DNA from: Paracoccaceae bacterium
GTDB lineage: Bacteria; Pseudomonadota; Alphaproteobacteria; Rhodobacterales; Rhodobacteraceae
Direction of reading: 5' to 3'
DNA length: 10,860 nt
Assembly: GCA_003545125.1 (NCBI GenBank)
Contig: DQCI01000136.1
Coordinates: forward strand, 1 to 10,860
Within the stretch, counting starts at the first letter, position 1. Each line of letters begins with the position of its first letter. This document shows, one piece after another, positions 1-6,214 of the stretch. Position numbers and translations under genes: made by a program. The notes beneath the pieces are model-generated. The model worked only from the letters and a program-made list of their open reading frames with translations, did no database searches and was not told the DNA's origin.

Positions 1-406
1 GTCATGCCGCCGAAACAGGTTACGCAACCCGGCATTAAGGTTAACGCCGCTCAAGGTTAACGCATCACAAGGGTGATGATTGGCCGGGGTTGCCGCTTGC
101 AGAGGTTAACGCGTGGTCGCATCGACATCTGGCACGGTTACCGCACCCAGACGCCATCCACTGGTCATGTCGTCGAAACGCAGCATGTACCTCCGCGTTA
201 AGGTTAACGCCTCTCAAGGTTAACGCGGCACAAGGATGATGATTGACGGGGGTTGGCGCTTGGAAGGGTCAACGCGTCGACGGATCGACACCTGACGGCG
301 CCACCGCACCCAGACGCCGTCCACCTGTCATGCCGCCGAAACAGGTTACGCAACCCCGCATTAAGGTTAACGCCGCTCAAGGTTAACGCGCCGCGATGCC
401 GCACGC
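1..406. repeat. Intergenic tandem repeat, 163-bp period, about 2.4 copies
   Basis: This stretch downstream of serB holds no convincing gene. It is a direct tandem repeat with an exact 163-bp period: units start with TCATG at 2, 165 and 328. The third unit breaks off near 389-390, 17 bp before the serB stop codon. Each unit has a conserved core of about 62 bp (2-63, 165-226, 328-389) holding two copies of AAGGTTAACGC whose starts are 16 bp apart (37 and 53; 200 and 216; 363 and 379). A third, weaker copy lies further on (103-112; 266-275 as GGGTCAACGC). Each core contains the palindrome GTTAAC twice. Because 163 is not a multiple of three, the repeat cannot encode a repeated peptide in one frame, so short open frames across it are probably chance. 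The array may continue to the left of the window. Function is unknown. Confidence 0.85.
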
Positions 407-1291
407 CTATCCGGCAAACTCCTCCCTGGAATAACCCTGCAGATAGAGCAGCGCGGTGAGATCGCCGTGGTTCACCCGGAAATCGCATTCCGCAGCCACG
501 ACGGGTTTGGCATGAAGCGCGACGCCCATGCCCGCCATCCCCAGCATGTCGAGATCATTGGCGCCGTCGCCGACCGCAAGCACCGCATCATGACCGATCC
601 CGAGCCGCGCCGAGACCTCTTCGAGCGCCGCCACCTTGGCCGCACGCCCGAGGATCGGCTCGGCGACCGTGCCGGTGAGCCTGCCGTCCGACACTTGCAG
701 CACGTTCGCGCGCGCCTCGTCGAAGCCGAGCGTTTCGGCGACCCGCGACGCAAAGGCGGTGAAACCGCCCGAGACCAGCACCGCCGTCGCCCCGTGCGCT
801 TTCATCGTCGCGACGAGGGCGCGCCCGCCGGGCATGTAGGTGATCCTTGTCTCCAGCACCCTGTCGATGGTCTGGGCGGTCAGATCCTTCAAAAGCCCGA
901 CCCGCTCGCGCAGGGCGCCCTCGAAATCCAGCTCGCCGTTCATCGCCCGCGCGGTGATCGCCGCCACCCGCGCGCCCACACCCGCCTCGTCCGCCAATTC
1001 GTCGATGCATTCCTGCCGGATCATCGTCGAATCCATGTCGGCGATCAGCATCCGCTTGCGGCGCCCCCCGTTGGCCTGCACAACGGCCGCCTGCACTGCG
1101 AGATCGACGCCCTGCGCCTGCAGATCCTGCCAGACCTGCCAGCGGTTCCCCGGCACCTCCGGCACGGAAAACTCCGCCGCCTCCGCGGGCGAAAGCCAGG
1201 TGGCATCGCCCCCGCCCCAGGCATTGCGCAATGCCTCCACGAGCGCGGCCTGCAACCCGCCCGGAGCGGCAATCAGCGTAACGATAGGCAT
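407..1291 (-). CDS. serB: Phosphoserine phosphatase SerB
   Basis: Catalyses the last step of L-serine synthesis, hydrolysing O-phospho-L-serine to serine and phosphate in the cytoplasm. The 294-residue product is a HAD-superfamily phosphatase. Motif I is DMDST at residues 85-89 (nucleophile Asp85, acid/base Asp87), motif II is VSGGF with Ser174, the conserved Lys is near residue 219, and motif IV is GDGAND with Asp242 and Asp246 for Mg2+. An N-terminal region of about 75 residues precedes the catalytic domain, as in proteobacterial SerB. I chose the ATG at 1291 because GGGGGA lies 3 nt upstream on the coding strand; an in-frame ATG at 1321 has no ribosome-binding site. The open frame continues to 2548 but only as antisense to the lactate dehydrogenase gene. 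serB is divergent from ldh and close to serC-serA, so all three serine-pathway enzymes are clustered. No clear intrinsic terminator is seen; the 163-bp repeat begins right after the stop. Confidence 0.95.
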   Translation of the reverse strand: MPIVTLIAAPGGLQAALVEALRNAWGGGDATWLSPAEAAEFSVPEVPGNRWQVWQDLQAQGVDLAVQAAVVQANGGRRKRMLIADMDSTMIRQECIDELADEAGVGARVAAITARAMNGELDFEGALRERVGLLKDLTAQTIDRVLETRITYMPGGRALVATMKAHGATAVLVSGGFTAFASRVAETLGFDEARANVLQVSDGRLTGTVAEPILGRAAKVAALEEVSARLGIGHDAVLAVGDGANDLDMLGMAGMGVALHAKPVVAAECDFRVNHGDLTALLYLQGYSREEFAG

Positions 1292-1363
1292 ATATCCCCC
1301 GATTGTGATTTCCTTCGGCATAGACCGGCGCACCGGGAGATGCCACATCAAGCTCACACCCGA

Positions 1364-1405
1364 AACCGGGACCAGAACCGGGACCAGAACCGGGCCAGAA
1401 CGGGG
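1364..1405 (+). repeat. 12-bp tandem repeat in the ldh leader
   Basis: Two exact copies of AACCGGGACCAG (1364-1375 and 1376-1387) are followed by an 11-nt variant AACCGGGCCAG (1388-1398) and a final AACGGGG (1399-1405). The array ends 6 nt before the ldh start codon, and its last GGGGA serves as the likely ribosome-binding site. It lies in the 120-bp divergent intergenic region between serB and ldh, so changes in copy number would alter the leader of ldh and the upstream region of serB. Function is unknown; slippage or a regulator site are possible. Confidence 0.85.
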
Positions 1406-1411
1406 ATAAAC

Positions 1412-2344
1412 ATGAAAATCGGGATTGTCGGCGCCGGGATGGTCGGCGCCTCCGCCGCCTACGCCATCACCCTTCTCGGCAGTGCCCGCGAGATCGTGCT
1501 GGTCGACATCAATGCCGGGCTGGCCCACGCCCAGGCAGAAGACATCGCCCACGCGCTGCCCTTCGCGGCACGGGGCAATGTGCGCGCGGGCGATTACGCC
1601 GCGCTCGACGGCGCCGCGATCGTCATCATCGCCGCCGGGGTCAGCCAGAAACCCGGCGAATCCCGCCTCGACCTGCTGGCGCGCAACGCAGAAGTGTTTC
1701 GCGCCGTCGTCGATGCCACGCTGAGCGCGGCGCCGGACGCGCTGCTGCTGATCGCGTCGAACCCGGTCGACGTGATGACCGGCATCACCACCCGGCTGTC
1801 GGGCCTGCCCGCATCCCGGGTGATCGGGTCGGGAACGATCCTCGACACCGCGCGCTTTCGCCACCTGATCGGCCAACACCTTGGCGTCGACCCGCGCTCG
1901 ATCCATGCCTATGTGCTGGGCGAGCACGGCGACAGCGAGGTGCTCGCCTGGTCGTCGGCGCGGGTCGGCGCCCTGCCGCTGGCCGAGGCTGCGGCCAACA
2001 TGCATGCGCCGATCACCGATGCGGTGCGCGCCGAGGTCGACCGGGGCGTGCGCGGTGCGGCCGAGCGGATCATCAAAGCAAAGGGCGCGACCTTTTTCGG
2101 GATCGGCGCCGGGCTGGCCCGGCTGGTCAGCGCCATCGGCAATGACGAACGCTCTGTGCACTCGGTCTCGGTTCTGACCCCACAGGTGATGGGCGTGGCC
2201 GATGCGCCGGTTTCGATCCCGCGGGTGATCGGGCGCACCGGCGTGATCTCGGACCTGATGCCCGATCTCGATGCGGGCGAGGCCGAGGCGCTCGCCGTTT
2301 CGGCGCGGCTGATGAGCGCGCTGCTCGCCGAGGTCGACCTCTGA
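1412..2344 (+). CDS. ldh: L-lactate dehydrogenase (NAD-dependent)
   Basis: Interconverts pyruvate and L-lactate with NADH/NAD+ in the cytoplasm. The 310-residue product has the usual family length. The Rossmann motif GAGMVGAS is at residues 7-14. [11 protein letters not shown] around residues 75-85 carries Gln79 where malate dehydrogenases have Arg, pointing to lactate rather than malate, with Arg85 as the second substrate-loop residue. Asp145 and Arg148 match the canonical Asp168/Arg171 pair, and GEHGD holds the catalytic His172 (canonical 195). Arg150 and His165 align with Arg173 and His188, the fructose-1,6-bisphosphate contacts of allosteric bacterial LDHs, so allosteric activation is possible (inference). 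The ATG at 1412 has GGGGA 6 nt upstream, inside the 12-bp repeat. It is transcribed away from serB and towards serC, with 196 nt before serC. Malate dehydrogenase is the alternative but the Gln argues against it. Confidence 0.9.
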   Translation: MKIGIVGAGMVGASAAYAITLLGSAREIVLVDINAGLAHAQAEDIAHALPFAARGNVRAGDYAALDGAAIVIIAAGVSQKPGESRLDLLARNAEVFRAVVDATLSAAPDALLLIASNPVDVMTGITTRLSGLPASRVIGSGTILDTARFRHLIGQHLGVDPRSIHAYVLGEHGDSEVLAWSSARVGALPLAEAAANMHAPITDAVRAEVDRGVRGAAERIIKAKGATFFGIGAGLARLVSAIGNDERSVHSVSVLTPQVMGVADAPVSIPRVIGRTGVISDLMPDLDAGEAEALAVSARLMSALLAEVDL

Positions 2345-2386
2345 AGGCCCGACCACTGAAGCCCGGCGCGGTCCGGGATCGGGCCT
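2345..2386 (+). terminator. Possible terminator hairpin after ldh
   Basis: Starting at the base after the ldh stop codon, AGGCCCGA (2345-2352) pairs perfectly with TCGGGCCT (2379-2386). Inside it a second stem forms, CCCGG (2362-2366) with CCGGG (2373-2377) around a 6-nt loop. The T tract downstream is weak (GATGTTT), so termination may be partial and ldh transcripts may read into serC. Confidence 0.4.
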
Positions 2387-2436
2387 GATGTTTCCGATCC
2401 GCTCCGGAGCGTGCCGTTTTCCGGCCCTCAACCGAC

Positions 2437-2460
2437 GCAACCGGTCCTTTTCCCGGTTGT
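2437..2460 (+). other. GC-rich hairpin upstream of serC
   Basis: CAACCGG (2438-2444) pairs with CCGGTTG (2453-2459), extended by a G-U pair, around the pyrimidine loop TCCTTTTC. No T tract follows, so it is not a standard intrinsic terminator. Its 3' arm overlaps the candidate -35 box of serC. A 12-bp perfect palindrome, CGCTCCGGAGCG, lies just upstream at 2400-2411. Confidence 0.5.
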
Positions 2461-2485
2461 GCGGTCGCGCTTCTGGCCGTATGAG
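2457..2485 (+). promoter_or_regulatory. Candidate sigma70-type promoter of serC-serA
   Basis: A -35-like TTGTGC (2457-2462) and a -10-like TATGAG (2480-2485) are separated by exactly 17 nt. They match the consensus at three and four of six positions. Initiation would fall near 2491-2493, giving a leader of about 50 nt that starts just before the CCCCTC/GAGGGG hairpin. This is what is expected of the serC leader element, reported near the 5' end of serC messages. Prediction only. Confidence 0.4.
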
Positions 2486-2490
2486 CGGCG

Positions 2491-2543
2491 GCGGGACACC
2501 CCTCCCCAACGAGGGGCGCATATCTGGAAGGATACCAGCAATG
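2491..2543 (+). ncRNA. Candidate serC leader RNA (serC motif)
   Basis: The region just upstream of serC forms a hairpin CCCCTC (2499-2504) with GAGGGG (2511-2516), loop CCCAAC. A second small hairpin, CTGG (2524-2527) with CCAG (2535-2538), puts the ribosome-binding site AAGGA in its loop, directly before the ATG at 2541. From established knowledge, a structured 'serC' element (Rfam serC family) was described by comparative genomics in front of serC in alphaproteobacteria. Position, size and the hairpin next to the Shine-Dalgarno sequence fit, but I have not aligned it to the covariance model. Translational control of serC by a serine-related signal is inference; the ligand is not established. 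Confidence 0.5.
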
Positions 2544-3683
2544 GTCACCGATCAACCGGCCGCGCGGCCGGCAAACCCGCGCTTTTCCTCTGGCCCCTGT
2601 GCCAAACGCCCCGATTTCTCCCTTAACAGCCTTGAACACGCTGCCCTCGGCCGCTCGCACCGCGCCGCCATCGGCAAGGCGAAGCTGCAAGCCGCGATCG
2701 ACCAGACGCGCGACCTGCTCGGCGTGCCCGACGACTACCGGATCGGCATCGTGCCCGCCTCCGACACGGGTGCCGTGGAAATGGCGATGTGGTCGCTCCT
2801 GGGTGCGCGCGGCGTGACCATGCTGGCCTGGGAAAGCTTCGGTGCCGGCTGGGTGACCGACGTCGCCAAGCAGCTCAAGCTCGACGCGACCGTGATGACC
2901 GCCGCCTACGGGCACCTGCCCGACCTCGCCGCGGTCGACTTCACAACCGACGTGGTCTTCACCTGGAACGGCACCACCTCCGGCGTGCGCGTGCCAAACG
3001 GCGACTGGATCCCGGCGACCCGCGACGGGCTGACGATCTGCGACGCCACCTCGGCCGCTTTCGCGATGGAGCTGCCCTGGGACAAGCTCGATGTCACCAC
3101 CTACTCCTGGCAGAAGGTGCTTGGCGGCGAGGCGGCGCACGGGATGATCATCCTCAGCCCCCGGGCCGTAGACCGGCTCGAAAGCTACACCCCCGCCTGG
3201 CCGCTGCCGAAAATCTTCCGGCTGACCAAGGGCGGCAAGCTGATCGAAGGCATCTTCCGCGGCGAGACGATCAACACGCCGTCGATGCTGGCGGTCGAGG
3301 ACTACCTCCAGGCGCTGGCCTGGGCGCGCTCGGTCGGCGGGCTCGAAGGCCTGATCGCGCGGGCCGATGCCAACACCAAGGCCATCGCCGACTTCGTCGA
3401 GATGCGGCCCTGGATCGACTTCCTCGCCCATGACCCGGCGACGCTGTCGACCACCTCGGTCTGCCTCAAGTTCACCGACGACCGGATCAAGGACGGCGCG
3501 GCTTTCGCCAAGGCGGTGGCCAGGCGGCTCGACGCCGAAGGCGTGGCCCATGACATCGGCGCCTACCGCGATGCCCCCGCGGGTCTCAGGATCTGGTGCG
3601 GCGGCACCATCGAGACCTCGGACATCGACGCGATGCTTCCCTGGCTCGACTGGGCTTTTGAGGCCGAGATCGCCGCGCAGTGA
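2541..3683 (+). CDS. serC: Phosphoserine aminotransferase SerC
   Basis: Second step of serine synthesis: transfers the amino group of glutamate to 3-phosphohydroxypyruvate to give O-phosphoserine, using pyridoxal phosphate in the cytoplasm; family members usually also act in PLP synthesis. The 380-residue product is of the longer subfamily found in alphaproteobacteria and Methanosarcina, recognised by [13 protein letters not shown] at residues 12-24. Lys192 in [13 protein letters not shown] is the PLP-binding lysine, Asp168 (ICDATSA) contacts the pyridine nitrogen, and NTPS is at 245-248. The ATG at 2541 is chosen because GGAAGGA at 2526-2532 gives an 8-nt spacing and the protein starts at the usual place; an upstream in-frame ATG at 2388 would add 51 non-homologous residues. 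serA follows after 90 nt. Regulation is probably through the leader at 2491-2543. Confidence 0.96.
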   Translation: MVTDQPAARPANPRFSSGPCAKRPDFSLNSLEHAALGRSHRAAIGKAKLQAAIDQTRDLLGVPDDYRIGIVPASDTGAVEMAMWSLLGARGVTMLAWESFGAGWVTDVAKQLKLDATVMTAAYGHLPDLAAVDFTTDVVFTWNGTTSGVRVPNGDWIPATRDGLTICDATSAAFAMELPWDKLDVTTYSWQKVLGGEAAHGMIILSPRAVDRLESYTPAWPLPKIFRLTKGGKLIEGIFRGETINTPSMLAVEDYLQALAWARSVGGLEGLIARADANTKAIADFVEMRPWIDFLAHDPATLSTTSVCLKFTDDRIKDGAAFAKAVARRLDAEGVAHDIGAYRDAPAGLRIWCGGTIETSDIDAMLPWLDWAFEAEIAAQ

Positions 3684-3688
3684 ACGCT

Positions 3689-3743
3689 TGCCGGGCTGAA
3701 GCCCGGCCTATCCCAACACCGTAGGCCGGGCTTCAGCCCGGCA
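3689..3743. repeat. REPIN-like inverted pair of palindromes between serC and serA
   Basis: Two arms (3689-3710 and 3722-3743) are perfect reverse complements over 22 bp, separated by an 11-nt spacer (3711-3721). Each arm is itself an imperfect palindrome, GCCGGGCT-GA-AGCCCGGC and its complement. The element can therefore fold as one long hairpin or as two small ones. This nested design is that of REP/REPIN elements, short dispersed repeats mobilised by REP-associated transposases. It ends 30 nt before the serA start and has no T tract, so it is not a standard terminator, but in a serC-serA message it could stabilise the upstream part or lower serA expression. Confidence 0.8.
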
Positions 3744-3773
3744 CCCCGCCACATATGTATGAAGGAGCCCGAC

Positions 3774-5366
3774 ATGGCCCCCAAAGTTCTCGTCTCCGAC
3801 AAGCTCTCCGAGACCGCCGTGCAGATCTTCCGCGACCGTGGTGTCGAGGTCGATTTCCTGCCCGACCTGGGCAAGGACAAAGCAAAACTCCTCGAGGTCA
3901 TCGGCAAATACGACGGCCTCGCGATCCGCTCGTCCACCAAGGTGACAGCCGACGTGCTGGAAGCCGCGACCAACCTCAAGGTTGTCGCGCGCGCCGGTAT
4001 CGGTGTCGACAACGTCGATATCCCCGCCGCATCCAAGAAAGGCGTGATCGTGATGAACACGCCGTTCGGCAACTCGATCACCACCGCCGAACACGCGATC
4101 TCGATGATGATGGCCGTCGCCCGGCAGATCCCCACCGCCGACGCCTCGACCCACGCCGGCAAATGGGAAAAGTCGAAGTTCATGGGCGTCGAGGTCACCA
4201 ACAAAACCCTCGGCGTGATCGGTGCCGGCAACATCGGCGGCATCGTCTGCGACCGCGCCCGTGGCCTCAAGATGAAGGTCGTGGCCTATGACCCGTTCCT
4301 GTCGGAAGAACGTGCCGACAAGATGGGGGTCGAAAAGGTCGAGCTCGACACACTTCTGAAGCGCGCCGATTTCATCACCCTGCATGTGCCGCTCACCGAC
4401 AAGACCCGGGGCATCCTCTCGGCCGAGAACATCGCCAAGACCAAGACGGGCGTGCGGATCATCAACTGCGCCCGCGGCGGGCTGGTCGACGAAGCGGCAT
4501 TGGCCGAAGCGGTCAAGTCGGGCCACGTTGCCGGTGCGGGCTTCGATGTCTTCGCCGTGGAACCGGCGAAGGAAAGCCCGCTGTTCGGGCTCGACAATGT
4601 CGTCTGCACCCCGCACCTCGGCGCCTCGACCACCGAGGCCCAGGAGAACGTCGCCCTTCAGGTCGCCGAGCAGATCTCCGACTACCTGATGACCGGCGCG
4701 GTCCAGAACGCGCTCAACATGCCCTCGGTAACCGCCGAGGAAGCCAAGGTGATGGGCCCCTGGATCAAGCTGGCTACCCATCTCGGCGCCTTCATCGGCC
4801 AGCTCACCGACGAGCCGGTCGAGGAGGTCAACATCCTGCTCGATGGGGCTGCGGCCGAGATGAACGTCAAGGCGCTCGACTGCGCGGTGATCGCCGGCAT
4901 GCTGAAACCGGTGGTCAGCGAGGTGAACATGGTCTCCGCCCCGGTGATCGCCGCTGACCGCGGCATCAAATCCTCGATCACCACGCAAGGGAAATCCGGC
5001 ACCTTCGACGCCTTCATCAAGCTCCGGATCAAGACCCCGACCCGTGAGCGCTCGATCGCCGGCACGGTCTTTGCCGATGGCAAGCCCCGGTTCATCCAGA
5101 TCAAGGGCATCACCATCGACGCCGAGATCGGCCAGCACATGCTCTACACGACCAACAAGGACGTGCCGGGCATCATCGGCGCGCTCGGGGCGACGATGGG
5201 GGCGCATGGCGTCAACATCGCCAACTTCACCCTCGGGCGGACCGCCTCCGGCGGCGACGCCATCGCCCTGCTCTACGTCGACGCGCCGGTGCCCGATCTG
5301 GTGCTCGAAGAGCTGCGCAAGACCGAGCTGTTCCAGATGGTGGCGCCCCTCGAATTCGAGGTGTGA
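3774..5366 (+). CDS. serA: D-3-phosphoglycerate dehydrogenase SerA
   Basis: First, committed step of serine synthesis: oxidises 3-phosphoglycerate to 3-phosphohydroxypyruvate with NAD+. The 530-residue length and domain order match the long bacterial type. The substrate-binding domain covers residues 1-100 and about 285-315. The Rossmann domain has GAGNIGG at 150-156. Catalytic residues are Arg234 (NCARGG), Glu263 and His281 (TPHLGAS). An intervening ASB-type domain lies at about 320-440 and a C-terminal ACT domain at about 455-530, the usual site of serine feedback inhibition. The ATG at 3774 is preceded by GAAGGAG (3761-3767) with ideal spacing; an in-frame ATG at 3759 overlaps that site and is rejected. 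It lies 90 nt after serC, with the REPIN-like element between them, and ends at a strong terminator. Confidence 0.97.
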   Translation: MAPKVLVSDKLSETAVQIFRDRGVEVDFLPDLGKDKAKLLEVIGKYDGLAIRSSTKVTADVLEAATNLKVVARAGIGVDNVDIPAASKKGVIVMNTPFGNSITTAEHAISMMMAVARQIPTADASTHAGKWEKSKFMGVEVTNKTLGVIGAGNIGGIVCDRARGLKMKVVAYDPFLSEERADKMGVEKVELDTLLKRADFITLHVPLTDKTRGILSAENIAKTKTGVRIINCARGGLVDEAALAEAVKSGHVAGAGFDVFAVEPAKESPLFGLDNVVCTPHLGASTTEAQENVALQVAEQISDYLMTGAVQNALNMPSVTAEEAKVMGPWIKLATHLGAFIGQLTDEPVEEVNILLDGAAAEMNVKALDCAVIAGMLKPVVSEVNMVSAPVIAADRGIKSSITTQGKSGTFDAFIKLRIKTPTRERSIAGTVFADGKPRFIQIKGITIDAEIGQHMLYTTNKDVPGIIGALGATMGAHGVNIANFTLGRTASGGDAIALLYVDAPVPDLVLEELRKTELFQMVAPLEFEV

Positions 5367-5383
5367 CCAGGCCCGAACCAGCG

Positions 5384-5414
5384 AAAGCCCCGGTGGAGAC
5401 GCCGGGGCTTTTTT
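5384..5414 (+). terminator. Intrinsic terminator after serA
   Basis: AAGCCCCGG (5385-5393) pairs perfectly with CCGGGGCTT (5402-5410) around an 8-nt loop, followed by a run of six T (5409-5414). It starts 18 nt after the serA stop codon and should end the serC-serA transcript. The next gene starts only 28 nt downstream, leaving almost no room for a promoter after it. Confidence 0.93.
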
Positions 5415-5442
5415 GTTAAGCTTCGACCGAAGGGAACCGCCC

Positions 5443-6156
5443 ATGCGGTGCTATGCCATCGGCGATGTTCACGGCGAGCTCGACAAGCTGGAAGCGGTCC
5501 ATCGGCTGATCCGCGCGGACAGGGTGCGCATGCGCGACGCGGTGGCGCCGGCGGTGCATGTAGGCGATCTCTGCGACCGGGGCCCCGACACCAAAGGCGT
5601 GCTCGATTTCCTGCTCGCAGGCCGCGACCGCGGCGAGCCCTGGGTCGTGCTCAAGGGCAACCACGAAGCGATGATGTCGGATTTCCTGGATGGCGGGCCG
5701 GGCTCTGCCTGGCTCATTCCCCAGAACGGTGGGCCTGCGACGCTCGCGTCCTATGGCGTGGCGGGGCTCGGTGTCGTTCAGCGCGATGCCCTGCGTGAGG
5801 CGGCGCGCGCCTGCATCCCCGAACGCCACCGCGATCTTCTGCGCGCGTTGCCGACCTCGTTCCGCCAGGGCGATCTCTACTTCTGTCACGCCGGCATCCG
5901 CCCCGGCGTGCCGCTCGATGCCCAGCGCGAGGAAGACCTTCTCTGGATCCGCGATCCGTTTCTGATGTCCACCGCCGACCATGGCCCGCTGATCGTTCAC
6001 GGCCACACGCCGGTCGACGCGGTCACGCATTATGGCAACCGTCTGGCGATCGACACCGGCGCGGGCTACGGCCGCGCGCTCTCGGCCGTGGCGATCGAGG
6101 GGCGGCGCGCGTGGCTTCTGACCGACAATGGCCGTGTTCCGGTTGACCCGGTCTGA
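5443..6156 (+). CDS. PPP-family metallophosphatase (first of a tandem pair)
   Basis: A 237-residue calcineurin-like phosphoesterase of the PPP (serine/threonine protein phosphatase / ApaH-like) type. The signature is complete: GDVHG (Asp8, His10), [10 protein letters not shown] (Asp42, Asp45, Arg46), GNHE (Asn73, His74), CHAG (His149) and VHGHTP (His186, His188), which together bind two metal ions. Substrates in bacteria include phosphoproteins and dinucleoside polyphosphates; the sequence does not decide between them. No signal peptide or membrane segment is seen, so it is cytoplasmic. The ATG at 5443 has AAGGGA at 5430-5435. It begins right after the serA terminator and is followed after 58 nt by a paralogue, which matches it at 35 of the first 50 residues. 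It is the first gene of the set leading to rimK, so its promoter must lie within the end of serA or it depends on readthrough. Confidence 0.88.
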   Translation: MRCYAIGDVHGELDKLEAVHRLIRADRVRMRDAVAPAVHVGDLCDRGPDTKGVLDFLLAGRDRGEPWVVLKGNHEAMMSDFLDGGPGSAWLIPQNGGPATLASYGVAGLGVVQRDALREAARACIPERHRDLLRALPTSFRQGDLYFCHAGIRPGVPLDAQREEDLLWIRDPFLMSTADHGPLIVHGHTPVDAVTHYGNRLAIDTGAGYGRALSAVAIEGRRAWLLTDNGRVPVDPV

Positions 6157-6166
6157 CGGACAGGCC

Positions 6167-6183
6167 AAATCTGCGCCAGATTT
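6167..6183. promoter_or_regulatory. 17-bp palindrome between the two phosphatase genes
   Basis: AAATCTG (6167-6173) and CAGATTT (6177-6183) are perfect reverse complements around CGC. The element lies 10 nt after the first phosphatase stop and 31 nt before the next start. The stem is AT-rich and no T run follows, so a terminator is unlikely. An operator or an RNA-processing hairpin is possible, but the function is unknown. Confidence 0.45.
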
Positions 6184-6214
6184 CAATCTCAACACCCTTC
6201 GGAAAGGCGCGGAC

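Noticed and set aside
35..60. TTAA pairs in the left repeat as CtrA binding sites (TTAA-N7-TTAA)
   Set aside because: TTAA starts are 6 and 16 bp apart, giving 2- and 12-bp gaps, not 7.
204..488. Small open frames on both strands across the 163-bp repeat and serB end
   Set aside because: The repeat period is not a multiple of three, no ribosome-binding site is seen, and the frames do not repeat with the units.
467..1411. Plus-strand frame running upstream into ldh
   Set aside because: It lies antisense to serB, and the ldh Rossmann motif begins right at the ATG at 1412.
1292..2548. N-terminal extension of serB giving a 713-residue minus-strand frame
   Set aside because: It is antisense to ldh, lacks any SerB-family similarity and is an arginine/glycine/histidine-rich shadow of GC-rich codons. 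The family start fits 1291.
3689..3743. The serC-serA palindrome as an intrinsic terminator
   Set aside because: No T tract follows and serA lacks a visible promoter of its own after it. The nested palindromes fit a REPIN better.
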